This document shows positions 1 to 5,225 of a stretch of 5,225 bases of DNA, piece by piece. Origin of the DNA: Bacteroidales bacterium (lineage in GTDB: Bacteria; Bacteroidota; Bacteroidia; Bacteroidales; JAADJA01). A model generated the notes under the pieces. It searched no databases, had not been told where the DNA came from, and worked only from the letters and a program-made list of their open reading frames with translations. A program made the translations under genes and the position numbers. Where the stretch lies: the NCBI GenBank assembly GCA_029934735.1, contig JAOZLR010000201.1:1-5225 (forward strand). The letters run 5' to 3'. Position 1 is the first letter of the stretch, and each line of letters opens with the position of its first letter.

Positions 1-699
1 GATCTGGTGACAAAAGTGTTTGAGGATAAAAAGAAATACCCTGATTATGTTAAAATAGAGAATCTCAAAAGGGAGTTGTTAAAGGACGAGCAGAAGATTG
101 AAGTCCAGGATTTTGGGGCGGGATCATCAGTTGATAGAGGGAATTTGAAGGCAGTTAGCCGAATTGCAAAATATTCATCTAAGCCGAAAAAATATGCCAG
201 ACTTTTATACAGGCTTGTTAATTATTTTAAACCGGACACAATTCTTGAGCTTGGCACTTCGTTAGGATTCAGTACTGCTTATTTGGCAATGGCCAAAAAA
301 GAAGCAAATGTAATTACAATTGAAGGCTGTCCAAATATTTCTAATTTGGCGATTGAGAATTTTCAAAAATTATCAATTGATAATATTAATCTGATAACAG
401 GAGATTTTGATGAAATATTGCCAGATGTTTTAAATTCATTGGAACGGCTTGATTTTGCTTTTATTGATGGAAATCACAGAAAAGAACCGACAATAAAATA
501 TTTTGAGCAGTGTTTGGAAAAAGCACATAACGATTCGGTTTTTATTTTTGATGATATTCACTGGTCAGAGGGAATGACGGAGGCGTGGGAGTATATTAGC
601 AATCATCCTTCTGTTACATTGTCGGTTGATATATTTACAATGGGGTTGATATTTTTTAAAAAGGAATTGAGTAAAGAGTACTTTGTTGTTAAATATTAG
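1..699 (+). CDS. Class I SAM-dependent methyltransferase (5' partial)
   Basis: The product is probably an S-adenosylmethionine-dependent methyltransferase of the Methyltransf_24 / O-methyltransferase-like group; its substrate cannot be told from sequence. Numbering from the GTG at 7, the Rossmann core shows motif I (ELGTSLGFST, 81-90) for SAM binding, an acidic residue ending the second strand (TIEG, E106), a GDF segment at 132-134, FIDGNH at 152-157 and FDDIHWSEGM at 181-190. The Asp pair D182/D183 resembles the metal- or substrate-binding positions of O-methyltransferases. The reading frame is open to the left edge (codons for Asp-Leu precede the GTG), and relatives as I recall them carry an N-terminal stretch ahead of this point. 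I therefore treat the GTG at 7 as internal and the gene as cut by the window. The TAG stop is at 697-699. The gene is followed by 71 bp and then the ABC ATPase on the same strand. Fold assignment is firm; function is open. Confidence 0.85.
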   Translation, partial: DLVTKVFEDKKKYPDYVKIENLKRELLKDEQKIEVQDFGAGSSVDRGNLKAVSRIAKYSSKPKKYARLLYRLVNYFKPDTILELGTSLGFSTAYLAMAKKEANVITIEGCPNISNLAIENFQKLSIDNINLITGDFDEILPDVLNSLERLDFAFIDGNHRKEPTIKYFEQCLEKAHNDSVFIFDDIHWSEGMTEAWEYISNHPSVTLSVDIFTMGLIFFKKELSKEYFVVKY

Positions 700-740
700 T
701 AATTTGGTCGCATTTAATTCTAAATTTGAGTTTTTAATCA

Positions 741-748
741 TATATTTG
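741..748 (+). promoter_or_regulatory. Candidate Bacteroidota -7 promoter element
   Basis: TATATTTG fits the Bacteroidota -7 consensus TAnnTTTG and ends 22 bp before the ATG of the ABC ATPase gene, which would give a short leader. A second match, TAAATTTG, lies just upstream at 721-728. No TTTG-like -33 element stands at the expected distance of about 19-20 bp from either site, so this is a tentative call. Transcription might also read in from the methyltransferase gene, since no terminator is visible between 700 and 770. Confidence 0.4.
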
Positions 749-770
749 CCTGTCATAAAAAACATTACCT

Positions 771-1499
771 ATGAATGAAGAAGTAATTAACCTTATCGAT
801 ATACAACGCCACTTTAAAGTCGGGACAGAGATAGTAAGAGCCTTGCGTGGCATTACACTTTCAATTAAACGTAACGAATTTGTTGCTCTTATGGGGCCAT
901 CGGGTTCGGGTAAATCAACATTGATGAACCTTCTTGGATGCCTTGATACTCCGACAAGTGGTCAATATTTCCTTAATGGTCAGGATGTAAGTAAAATGGA
1001 TGATAATGAACTTGCGGAGGTTAGGAATAAAGAGATTGGATTTGTTTTTCAAACCTTTAATTTGCTTCCGCGCTCCACGGCTCTCGAGAATGTAATGCTT
1101 CCATTAGTATATGCAGGCCAAAACAAGTCAGCCCGAATGAAGAGAGCAAAAGAGGTGTTGGCTGATGTTCAGTTGACTGACAGGATGGCGCACAAACCGA
1201 ATGAGCTTTCGGGAGGGCAAAGACAGAGGGTTGCAGTTGCAAGGGCTTTGGTTAATCACCCTTCAATTATCTTGGCAGATGAACCAACAGGTAACCTTGA
1301 TTCAAAAACGTCTATTGAAATAATGGGGCTGCTTGAGGATATTCATAAAGCCGGTAATACAATTATAGTTGTTACCCACGAGGAATCTATTGCACGTCAT
1401 GCACATAGAATTATAAGGCTAATTGACGGACAGGTTGAGTCGGACGAAATCAATGAAAATCCGGCCAAGGTTTCGGATTATCATATGCAGGAGGCATAG
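771..1499 (+). CDS. ABC transporter ATP-binding protein, MacB/LolD type
   Basis: This is a complete 242-residue nucleotide-binding subunit of an ABC transporter. All the ATPase motifs are intact: Walker A GPSGSGKST (42-50), Q-loop glutamine Q94 (VFQTFNLLP), signature LSGGQ (146-150), Walker B IILADE (166-171) with catalytic E171, D-loop NLD (175-177) and switch histidine H203. The segments EIVRALRGITL near the start and DEPTGNLDS after Walker B are typical of the MacB/LolD/FtsE-like branch. In that branch the ATPase drives membrane proteins for lipoprotein release, macrolide or peptide efflux, or other envelope work rather than solute uptake. No permease lies in the window, so the partner and substrate are unknown. 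It would act on the cytoplasmic face of the inner membrane. The ATG at 771 fits the family's N-terminus and has no clear Shine-Dalgarno, as is usual in Bacteroidota. The adenosyltransferase gene starts 40 bp downstream and may be co-transcribed. Confidence 0.95.
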   Translation: MNEEVINLIDIQRHFKVGTEIVRALRGITLSIKRNEFVALMGPSGSGKSTLMNLLGCLDTPTSGQYFLNGQDVSKMDDNELAEVRNKEIGFVFQTFNLLPRSTALENVMLPLVYAGQNKSARMKRAKEVLADVQLTDRMAHKPNELSGGQRQRVAVARALVNHPSIILADEPTGNLDSKTSIEIMGLLEDIHKAGNTIIVVTHEESIARHAHRIIRLIDGQVESDEINENPAKVSDYHMQEA

Positions 1500-1525
1500 C
1501 AGGATAAGCTCTTTTGCATATCCTG
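1500..1525 (+). repeat. Small inverted repeat between ABC and adenosyltransferase genes
   Basis: CAGGATA (1500-1506) and TATCCTG (1519-1525) are perfect inverted copies, giving a 7-bp stem with a 12-nt loop. It begins directly after the ABC stop codon and is followed by an A-run and then a T-run (about 1533-1538) before the ATG at 1540. It could be a weak attenuator or an RNA-stability hairpin. The stem is short, the T-run is detached from it and a chance origin is possible. Confidence 0.3.
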
Positions 1526-1539
1526 AAAAATAGTTTTTT

Positions 1540-2100
1540 ATGGATAAAGAATTTAAGATTTATACTAAGGGTGGAGATAAGGGAAGCACTTCATTGATTG
1601 GAGGGACAAGGGTTCCGAAATATGATGATAGAATTGAAGCTTACGGCACTATTGACGAGCTTTGTTCTTTTGCTGGCCTTGTCAGAGACCAGAATATCGA
1701 CAAGCATTATCAAGATATCCTTCTTGTAATACAAAACAGATTATTTATAATTGAATCTCTCCTTGCTGCCGATTCTGAAAAGAGTGTGGCAAAACTTCCA
1801 AAGATTAAAGAATCGGACATTACTCTTCTTGAAAAGGAAATAGATAAGATGGAGGAGGCATTACCGGCCCTGACATCATTTATTTTACCAGGTGGTCACA
1901 CCACTGTATCGTATTGCCACATTACACGAACAATATGCCGGCGTACAGAGCGTTTGACAATTAAATTGAGTGAGAAGTATCAGGTTGATGAGAAAATTAT
2001 TTGGTATCTGAATCGGCTTTCTGACTACTTTTTTGTGTTGGCACGGAAGTTGTCATACGATTTGAATATAGAAGAAATTCAGTGGAAGCCTTTTGAATAA
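1540..2100 (+). CDS. Cob(I)alamin adenosyltransferase, PduO/MMAB type
   Basis: The product is a corrinoid adenosyltransferase (ATP:cob(I)alamin adenosyltransferase). It transfers the 5'-deoxyadenosyl group of ATP to cob(I)alamin to make adenosylcobalamin, the cofactor of methylmalonyl-CoA mutase and related enzymes, in the cytoplasm. The 186-residue length matches the single-domain PduO-type family. Visible motifs are the N-terminal ATP-binding segment TKGGDKGSTSLIGG (9-22), GTIDEL (36-41), FILPGG (114-119), the basic CRRTER motif (133-138) and the C-terminal LNRLSDYFFVLAR helix (157-169). These are the key regions of the trimeric five-helix enzyme. The N-terminal TKGGD differs a little from the more common TRTGD, but the glycines and Asp are kept. 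No cobalamin riboswitch fits in the 40-bp gap upstream and no B12 pathway gene is adjacent. The start at 1540 puts the ATP-binding motif at the usual distance from the N-terminus. The gene probably shares a transcript with the ABC ATPase. Confidence 0.95.
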   Translation: MDKEFKIYTKGGDKGSTSLIGGTRVPKYDDRIEAYGTIDELCSFAGLVRDQNIDKHYQDILLVIQNRLFIIESLLAADSEKSVAKLPKIKESDITLLEKEIDKMEEALPALTSFILPGGHTTVSYCHITRTICRRTERLTIKLSEKYQVDEKIIWYLNRLSDYFFVLARKLSYDLNIEEIQWKPFE

Positions 2101-2137
2101 AGCATTTCAGAGGGTTTTAAAAGAAAAAATTATTTTC

Positions 2138-2167
2138 TTGGTTTTTATTTAAAAAAAATTACTTTTG
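2138..2167 (+). promoter_or_regulatory. Bacteroidota-type promoter for the DUF2795 gene
   Basis: TTG at 2138-2140 and TACTTTTG at 2160-2167 are separated by 19 bp, a good match to the Bacteroidota -33 TTG / -7 TAnnTTTG arrangement. The -7 element ends 26 bp before the ATG at 2194, so the leader would be about 20 nt. The spacer is AT-rich. This suggests that the small downstream gene has its own start of transcription, apart from the adenosyltransferase gene. The call rests on consensus and spacing only. Confidence 0.6.
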
Positions 2168-2193
2168 CACGAAAATAACAAACTGTACTTAAT

Positions 2194-2415
2194 ATGTATT
2201 GGACATTAGAATTGGCATCCAAACTGGAAGACGCACCCTGGCCGGCTACAAAAGATGAGTTGATTGATTTTTCAATCAGATCGGGTGCACCTATGGAGGT
2301 TATTGAGAACCTCAAAGAGATAGAGGATGAAGGCGAAGCCTACGATAGAATTGAGGATATTTGGCCTGATTATCCTACAAAAGAAGATTTCTTTTTTCAC
2401 GAAGATGAATATTAA
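2194..2415 (+). CDS. DUF2795 domain-containing small acidic protein
   Basis: This is a 73-residue protein of a type I recognise as widespread and highly conserved in Bacteroidota, assigned to DUF2795; its function is unknown. About 22 of 73 residues are Asp or Glu against six Lys/Arg, so it is strongly acidic. Notable segments are MYWTLELASKLEDAPWPATK (1-20), the SGAP turn (30-33), IENLKEIEDEGE (37-48), IEDIWPDYPTKEDF (53-66) and the tail FFFHEDEY (66-73). There is no signal peptide or membrane segment, so it is probably a soluble cytoplasmic protein. The coding assignment is supported by the recognised sequence, the good promoter at 2138-2167 and the strong terminator 20 bp after the stop, which make it look like a monocistronic unit. 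Its acidity and size could suit a protein-protein adaptor or a binder of basic partners, but nothing in the sequence establishes that. Confidence 0.9.
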   Translation: MYWTLELASKLEDAPWPATKDELIDFSIRSGAPMEVIENLKEIEDEGEAYDRIEDIWPDYPTKEDFFFHEDEY

Positions 2416-2435
2416 AAATTGATTTTCAGTAATAA

Positions 2436-2470
2436 AAAAGAGCGGCTCACATATTGTGAGCCGCTCTTTT
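2436..2470. terminator. Strong bidirectional intrinsic terminator
   Basis: The arm at 2436-2451 (AAAAGAGCGGCTCACA) pairs perfectly with 2455-2470, giving a 16-bp stem with a 3-nt loop and a GC-rich core GAGCGGCTCAC. On the plus strand the stem runs into TTTTATTTTTA (from 2467), and on the minus strand the complement of the A-run at 2434-2439 gives a T-tract. It lies between the convergent stops of the DUF2795 gene (2415) and the lipoprotein gene (2490), so it probably ends transcription from both directions. Confidence 0.9.
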
Positions 2471-2489
2471 ATTTTTATCCCTTTCTGAC

Positions 2490-3362
2490 TTATTCAGTAA
2501 TTAACACGAGATATTTAGAAGATTTCCAGAATTTTTCATAATTTGTAATATGTAGAACCCTGTTTTCTTTTTCGCCTATTATTTCAAACGAAGCTGAAGG
2601 ATGGTCAGTAACCATTTTAAACTTACTCCCGGGAATTGCAAACTCGGTGATTTCCCTGATGTCAATCTGAGTGAAGTTTTCGTCATTAAAATCTGATTTC
2701 AATTTCTTGGTTTTTCCAATGCCAATAAATCCTCCTGTTGAAGTCAGAATTTTATTCTCTTTCAGGAACTTTTTACTCCCGAAAACATAGTAACCTGTAT
2801 AAAGCTCTTCTGTTTTTATCCTGAGTTCATCAGCCTGTCCCTCAATGATTTTGTTTTTAACCTCATTGTCAGATTTAAGATTATTTACATCTTGAGTCAA
2901 TCTGACTACTTTAATGTTAAGTTTTTCAAGCTGGACTCTCAATGACTCAATTTCAACATCTTTTTGTTGAATCTGCTTATTAAGATGGTCAACAAGTTTT
3001 TCGAGTTCGGCAATTTGATAGTTTGCTTTACCGAGACGATTTTTCATATTTGCCAGCTTATCCTTTGTGTCGGATAGAAGCTGATAAATAGTATTAATGT
3101 CATAGTTAATCTGATCTTTAGTGCTTTTCCTAAGCTCTGTATTGCCTTCTGTTTTCTCGGTAATGATCATCTCTTTCTCCTTTATAGAGTCAAGGTTTGA
3201 TTGAATTTCGTTGAAAGCCTGAAGGAAATCGTTTATCGATTGTTCTTTCATGTTTTCCTGTTCAACGAGGCTATCGTTTATAGCCTCAAGCTGCTTAACC
3301 TTTTCCTGATTGCAACTCATTGCAAAAGGAACTATTAATAGTATCCAAAGAAACTTTTTCAT
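2490..3362 (-). CDS. Coiled-coil lipoprotein with C-terminal domain of unknown function
   Basis: This is a 290-residue predicted lipoprotein. Residues 1-16 form a type II signal peptide (MKKFLWILLIVPFAMS) and the lipobox AMSC puts the lipidated cysteine at C17. Residues about 20-185 are rich in Glu, Lys, Gln and Leu with heptad-like spacing and few prolines or glycines, which indicates a long coiled coil, probably in two stretches with a break near 72-95. The C-terminal part (about 187-290) is different: it has GYYVFGSKKFLKENKIL (190-206), a glycine-rich TGGFIGIGK turn (209-217) and an aromatic end, and looks like a small beta-rich globular domain. It would be anchored in the inner or outer membrane. 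The overall plan resembles a group of Bacteroidota coiled-coil lipoproteins, some of which I recall being annotated as Cbp1-family collagen-binding adhesins, but I cannot confirm that and do not assert adhesion. It is separated by 170 bp from the upstream S4 gene and has no clear promoter consensus of its own. Confidence 0.85.
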   Translation of the reverse strand: MKKFLWILLIVPFAMSCNQEKVKQLEAINDSLVEQENMKEQSINDFLQAFNEIQSNLDSIKEKEMIITEKTEGNTELRKSTKDQINYDINTIYQLLSDTKDKLANMKNRLGKANYQIAELEKLVDHLNKQIQQKDVEIESLRVQLEKLNIKVVRLTQDVNNLKSDNEVKNKIIEGQADELRIKTEELYTGYYVFGSKKFLKENKILTSTGGFIGIGKTKKLKSDFNDENFTQIDIREITEFAIPGSKFKMVTDHPSASFEIIGEKENRVLHITNYEKFWKSSKYLVLITE

Positions 3363-3370
3363 TTTTGCGT

Positions 3371-3388
3371 TAATTTAAGTTTAAATTA
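3371..3388. repeat. AT-only inverted repeat in the lipoprotein leader
   Basis: TAATTTAA (3371-3378) and TTAAATTA (3381-3388) are perfect inverted copies with a 2-nt spacer, 9 to 26 bp upstream of the lipoprotein start codon on the minus strand. It could be a binding site for a dimeric regulator, but it contains no G or C in its arms and sits in very AT-rich DNA, where such repeats arise by chance. Confidence 0.25.
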
Positions 3389-3532
3389 TTTTTGTGAATT
3401 ATTACCTAATTTATTAAACAGTAATTTATGATTAATGTTTAATGATTTGCTGAATTGAGATAACCTTTATTTAATTTTTAATAAGTTCTAACGTGGCAAG
3501 AAGTGATATGTTATACTTTTGGTTGTTTATTT

Positions 3533-3916
3533 TTAAAACTTGGATTTTTTAATTACATCTATCATTCTCCTTTGCTTTTTTGTTGGCCGGCCTTCTCCTC
3601 GCCTCCGGTGCTCATAGTTCAATTCGCGCATTAGCTTTAATTTATCATATTCCTCTTGTGGTGTCATATCTTCCAGATAATCCTCAACCAGTTTGGCAGC
3701 AACCCTGTTCTTAAGAATCCCAATTACTTTAACTGTTTTTATTAAAGGTGTCAGATTGATTACAATAGCTTCATTTAGCCTTACTTCGTGGCTTGGTTTA
3801 ACCGGCTTATCATTTATTCTGACCTTACCAGCCCGGCAGGCATCAGCTGCCAGATTTCTCGTTTTATATATCCTGACAGCCCACAGCCATTTATCAATTC
3901 TGACTACTTCTGACAT
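3533..3916 (-). CDS. hslR: S4-domain RNA-binding protein, Hsp15 (HslR) family
   Basis: This is a 127-residue protein with an S4 RNA-binding domain at about residues 5-65. It starts with the family hallmark RIDKWLWAVRIYKTR (6-20), followed by ADACRAGKVRINDKPVKPS (25-42). The C-terminus is strongly basic, with RRRGEGRPTKKQRR at 104-117 and a KKSKF end. Length and layout match Hsp15 (133 residues in E. coli). Hsp15 is a heat-shock protein that binds free 50S subunits still carrying a nascent chain and helps to recycle them. The Bacteroidota members are less studied, so the same role here is inferred. Its ATG lies only 2 nt after the der stop (TAACAATG on the minus strand), so it is co-transcribed with der and very probably translationally coupled to it. 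No hairpin terminator is visible after its stop. Confidence 0.88.
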   Translation of the reverse strand: MSEVVRIDKWLWAVRIYKTRNLAADACRAGKVRINDKPVKPSHEVRLNEAIVINLTPLIKTVKVIGILKNRVAAKLVEDYLEDMTPQEEYDKLKLMRELNYEHRRRGEGRPTKKQRRMIDVIKKSKF

Positions 3917-3918
3917 TG

Positions 3919-5223
3919 TTACTTTTTTCTGAAAAAGATTTGAATAGGAACTCCTGTAAAGTCAAACTTTTTTCTTAGCTGATTTTCAATAAACCTTTTG
4001 TATGGGTCTTTTACATATTGAGGCAGATTGCAGAAAAATACAAAAGCAGGAAATGAAGTCTTTAGTTGAGTTACATATTTTATTTTAATATATTTTCCTT
4101 TTGTTGCAGGTGGAGGCGTTTTATTAATAATCGGTAACAGCAATTCATTAAGTTTTGAAGTGCTTATAGTTCTGGCTTTATTCTTATAAACTGTTGTTGC
4201 TGTATCAAGGGCTTTATGAATTCTTTGTTTCCTGGGGACAGATGTGAATATTATCGGAACGTCATTGAAGGGAGCTATCTTATCCCTGATCATACTTTCA
4301 AAGTCTTTATGAGTATTTGTCTCTTTATCAACAAGGTCCCATTTATTGATAATAATCACAACGCCCTTCCTGTTTCGTTGGATAAGTTGGAATATATTTA
4401 CATCCTGCGACTCAAATCCTTCCGTGGCATCGATCATCAACATACAGACGTCACTGTTTTCAATTGCCCTAACGGAACGCATTACAGAATAAAACTCAAT
4501 ATTCTCTCTTACCTTGCTTTTTTTTCTGACACCGGCAGTATCAACCAGCAGAAACTCAAATCCAAAGCTGTTATATCTCGTATATATTGAATCTCTGGTA
4601 GTTCCGGCAACAGGAGTAACAATATTTCTTTCATCTCCAAGGAGTGCATTTACAAGTGATGATTTTCCGACGTTCGGTCGGCCTACAACAGCGAACCTTG
4701 GCAGGTCGGGAAGCTTTTCTTCCACTTTCTTGTCAAATTCTTTTACGATTTCGTCAAGAAGGTCACCAGTTCCACTTCCGTTTATTGATGAAATGGAGTA
4801 AACCTCATCAAGACCAAGGCCGTAAAACTCTGCTGCATCACCCAGCCTTGTGGGGTTATCGACTTTGTTTGCAACTACAAAAACTTTCTTTTTTGTTCGC
4901 CTGAGGACATTAGCAACCTCTTTATCCAGAGCTGTAAGTCCGTCTTTGACATCAACCACAAAGGCAATTACATCGGCCTCATCAATAGCGAGAGTAACCT
5001 GCTTGCGTATCTCTTCTTCAAAAATGTCATCAGAGCCTACAACATAACCGCCTGTGTCGATAACAGAAAAACTGATACCATTCCAGTCTGAATGGCCATA
5101 GTGCCTGTCACGGGTAACACCACTTGTTTCTTCTACTATAGCCTGGCGTGATTCGGTAAGTCGGTTGAAAAAAGTAGATTTACCCACATTTGGCCTTCCT
5201 ACTATTGCTAATATATTTGACAT
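3919..5223 (-). CDS. der: Ribosome-assembly GTPase Der (EngA)
   Basis: This is a complete 434-residue Der, the essential tandem GTPase that acts in late assembly of the 50S ribosomal subunit in the cytoplasm. G domain 1 has GRPNVGKS (9-16), G2 threonine in GVTRD (35-39), DTGG (56-59) and NKVD (119-122). G domain 2 has GRPNVGKS (181-188), GTTRD (207-211), DTAG (228-231), NKWD (293-296) and a G5 region TSVPRKQRI (327-335). The KH-like domain that contacts rRNA follows (about 352-434), with the usual GVPIQIFFRKK end. No motif is missing. The ATG at 5223 is 2 bp inside the window edge and gives the expected N-terminus MSNILAIVGRPNVGKS, so the gene is complete although its promoter and leader are outside. 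The Hsp15-like gene follows after 2 nt and forms an operon with it. Confidence 0.98.
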   Translation of the reverse strand: MSNILAIVGRPNVGKSTFFNRLTESRQAIVEETSGVTRDRHYGHSDWNGISFSVIDTGGYVVGSDDIFEEEIRKQVTLAIDEADVIAFVVDVKDGLTALDKEVANVLRRTKKKVFVVANKVDNPTRLGDAAEFYGLGLDEVYSISSINGSGTGDLLDEIVKEFDKKVEEKLPDLPRFAVVGRPNVGKSSLVNALLGDERNIVTPVAGTTRDSIYTRYNSFGFEFLLVDTAGVRKKSKVRENIEFYSVMRSVRAIENSDVCMLMIDATEGFESQDVNIFQLIQRNRKGVVIIINKWDLVDKETNTHKDFESMIRDKIAPFNDVPIIFTSVPRKQRIHKALDTATTVYKNKARTISTSKLNELLLPIINKTPPPATKGKYIKIKYVTQLKTSFPAFVFFCNLPQYVKDPYKRFIENQLRKKFDFTGVPIQIFFRKK

Positions 5224-5225
5224 AA

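Noticed and set aside
1500..1539. Possible cobalamin riboswitch ahead of the adenosyltransferase gene
   Set aside because: The gap is only 40 bp, far too short for the cobalamin aptamer, and no B12-box-like sequence is present.
2121..2139. AAGAAAA / TTTTCTT inverted repeat after the adenosyltransferase stop, as a possible terminator
   Set aside because: The stem is 7 bp with a single G-C pair and overlaps the -33 region of the next promoter, so it is too weak to call.
3501..3518. Imperfect dyad AAGTGATATG/TTATACTT downstream of the S4 gene
   Set aside because: Only four outer pairs hold before mismatches appear and no T-tract follows on the minus strand; it is not a credible terminator or operator.
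3514..3521. TACTTTTG, a plus-strand match to the -7 promoter consensus
   Set aside because: No -33 element stands at the right distance and no plus-strand gene follows; it faces into the convergent S4 gene. It is probably a chance match in AT-rich DNA.
3693..3932. 79-residue plus-strand open frame opposite the S4 gene
   Set aside because: It lies antisense to a well-supported gene, shows no recognisable motif and has no promoter; it is a shadow frame.
4216..5047. Several plus-strand open frames opposite der
   Set aside because: They overlap each other and lie antisense to the GTP-binding domains of Der, whose motifs are unambiguous. Their translations resemble no protein family I know.

Overview
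The window looks like ordinary chromosomal DNA from a member of the Bacteroidota, probably Bacteroidales or a close relative. The reasons are its AT-rich base composition, promoter elements of the TAnnTTTG type, starts without a clear Shine-Dalgarno sequence, a Bacteroidota-style 73-residue DUF2795 protein, and a Der GTPase whose second G5 region reads TSVPRKQRI. This assignment is an inference from motifs; no rRNA or other marker is present.

Layout. The left half reads rightward. It begins with the 3' portion of a class I SAM-dependent methyltransferase gene (1-699, start off the window edge). A MacB/LolD-type ABC transporter ATPase follows (771-1499), then a PduO/MMAB-type cob(I)alamin adenosyltransferase (1540-2100). 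Next is a small, very acidic DUF2795 protein (2194-2415) with its own good promoter (2138-2167). A strong 16-bp hairpin at 2436-2470 lies between convergent genes and has T-tracts in both directions, so it probably terminates transcription from both sides.

The right half reads leftward. It starts at the right edge with a complete Der (EngA) ribosome-assembly GTPase (5223 down to 3919). An Hsp15-like S4 RNA-binding protein follows after only 2 nt (3916-3533). After a 170-bp AT-rich gap comes a coiled-coil lipoprotein (3362-2490).

How the genes fit together. der and the S4 gene form a tight pair, and both families act on the 50S ribosomal subunit. The ABC ATPase and adenosyltransferase are 40 bp apart and may share a transcript, but no functional link is evident: no permease and no B12 synthesis or B12-dependent enzyme gene is in view. 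The lipoprotein probably sits in an envelope membrane with a long coiled coil and a small C-terminal domain of unknown role.

I found no mobile element, CRISPR array, RNA gene, riboswitch or phage signature, and no convincing novel system. The least explained items are the DUF2795 protein, the C-terminal domain of the lipoprotein, and the ATPase without a permease.
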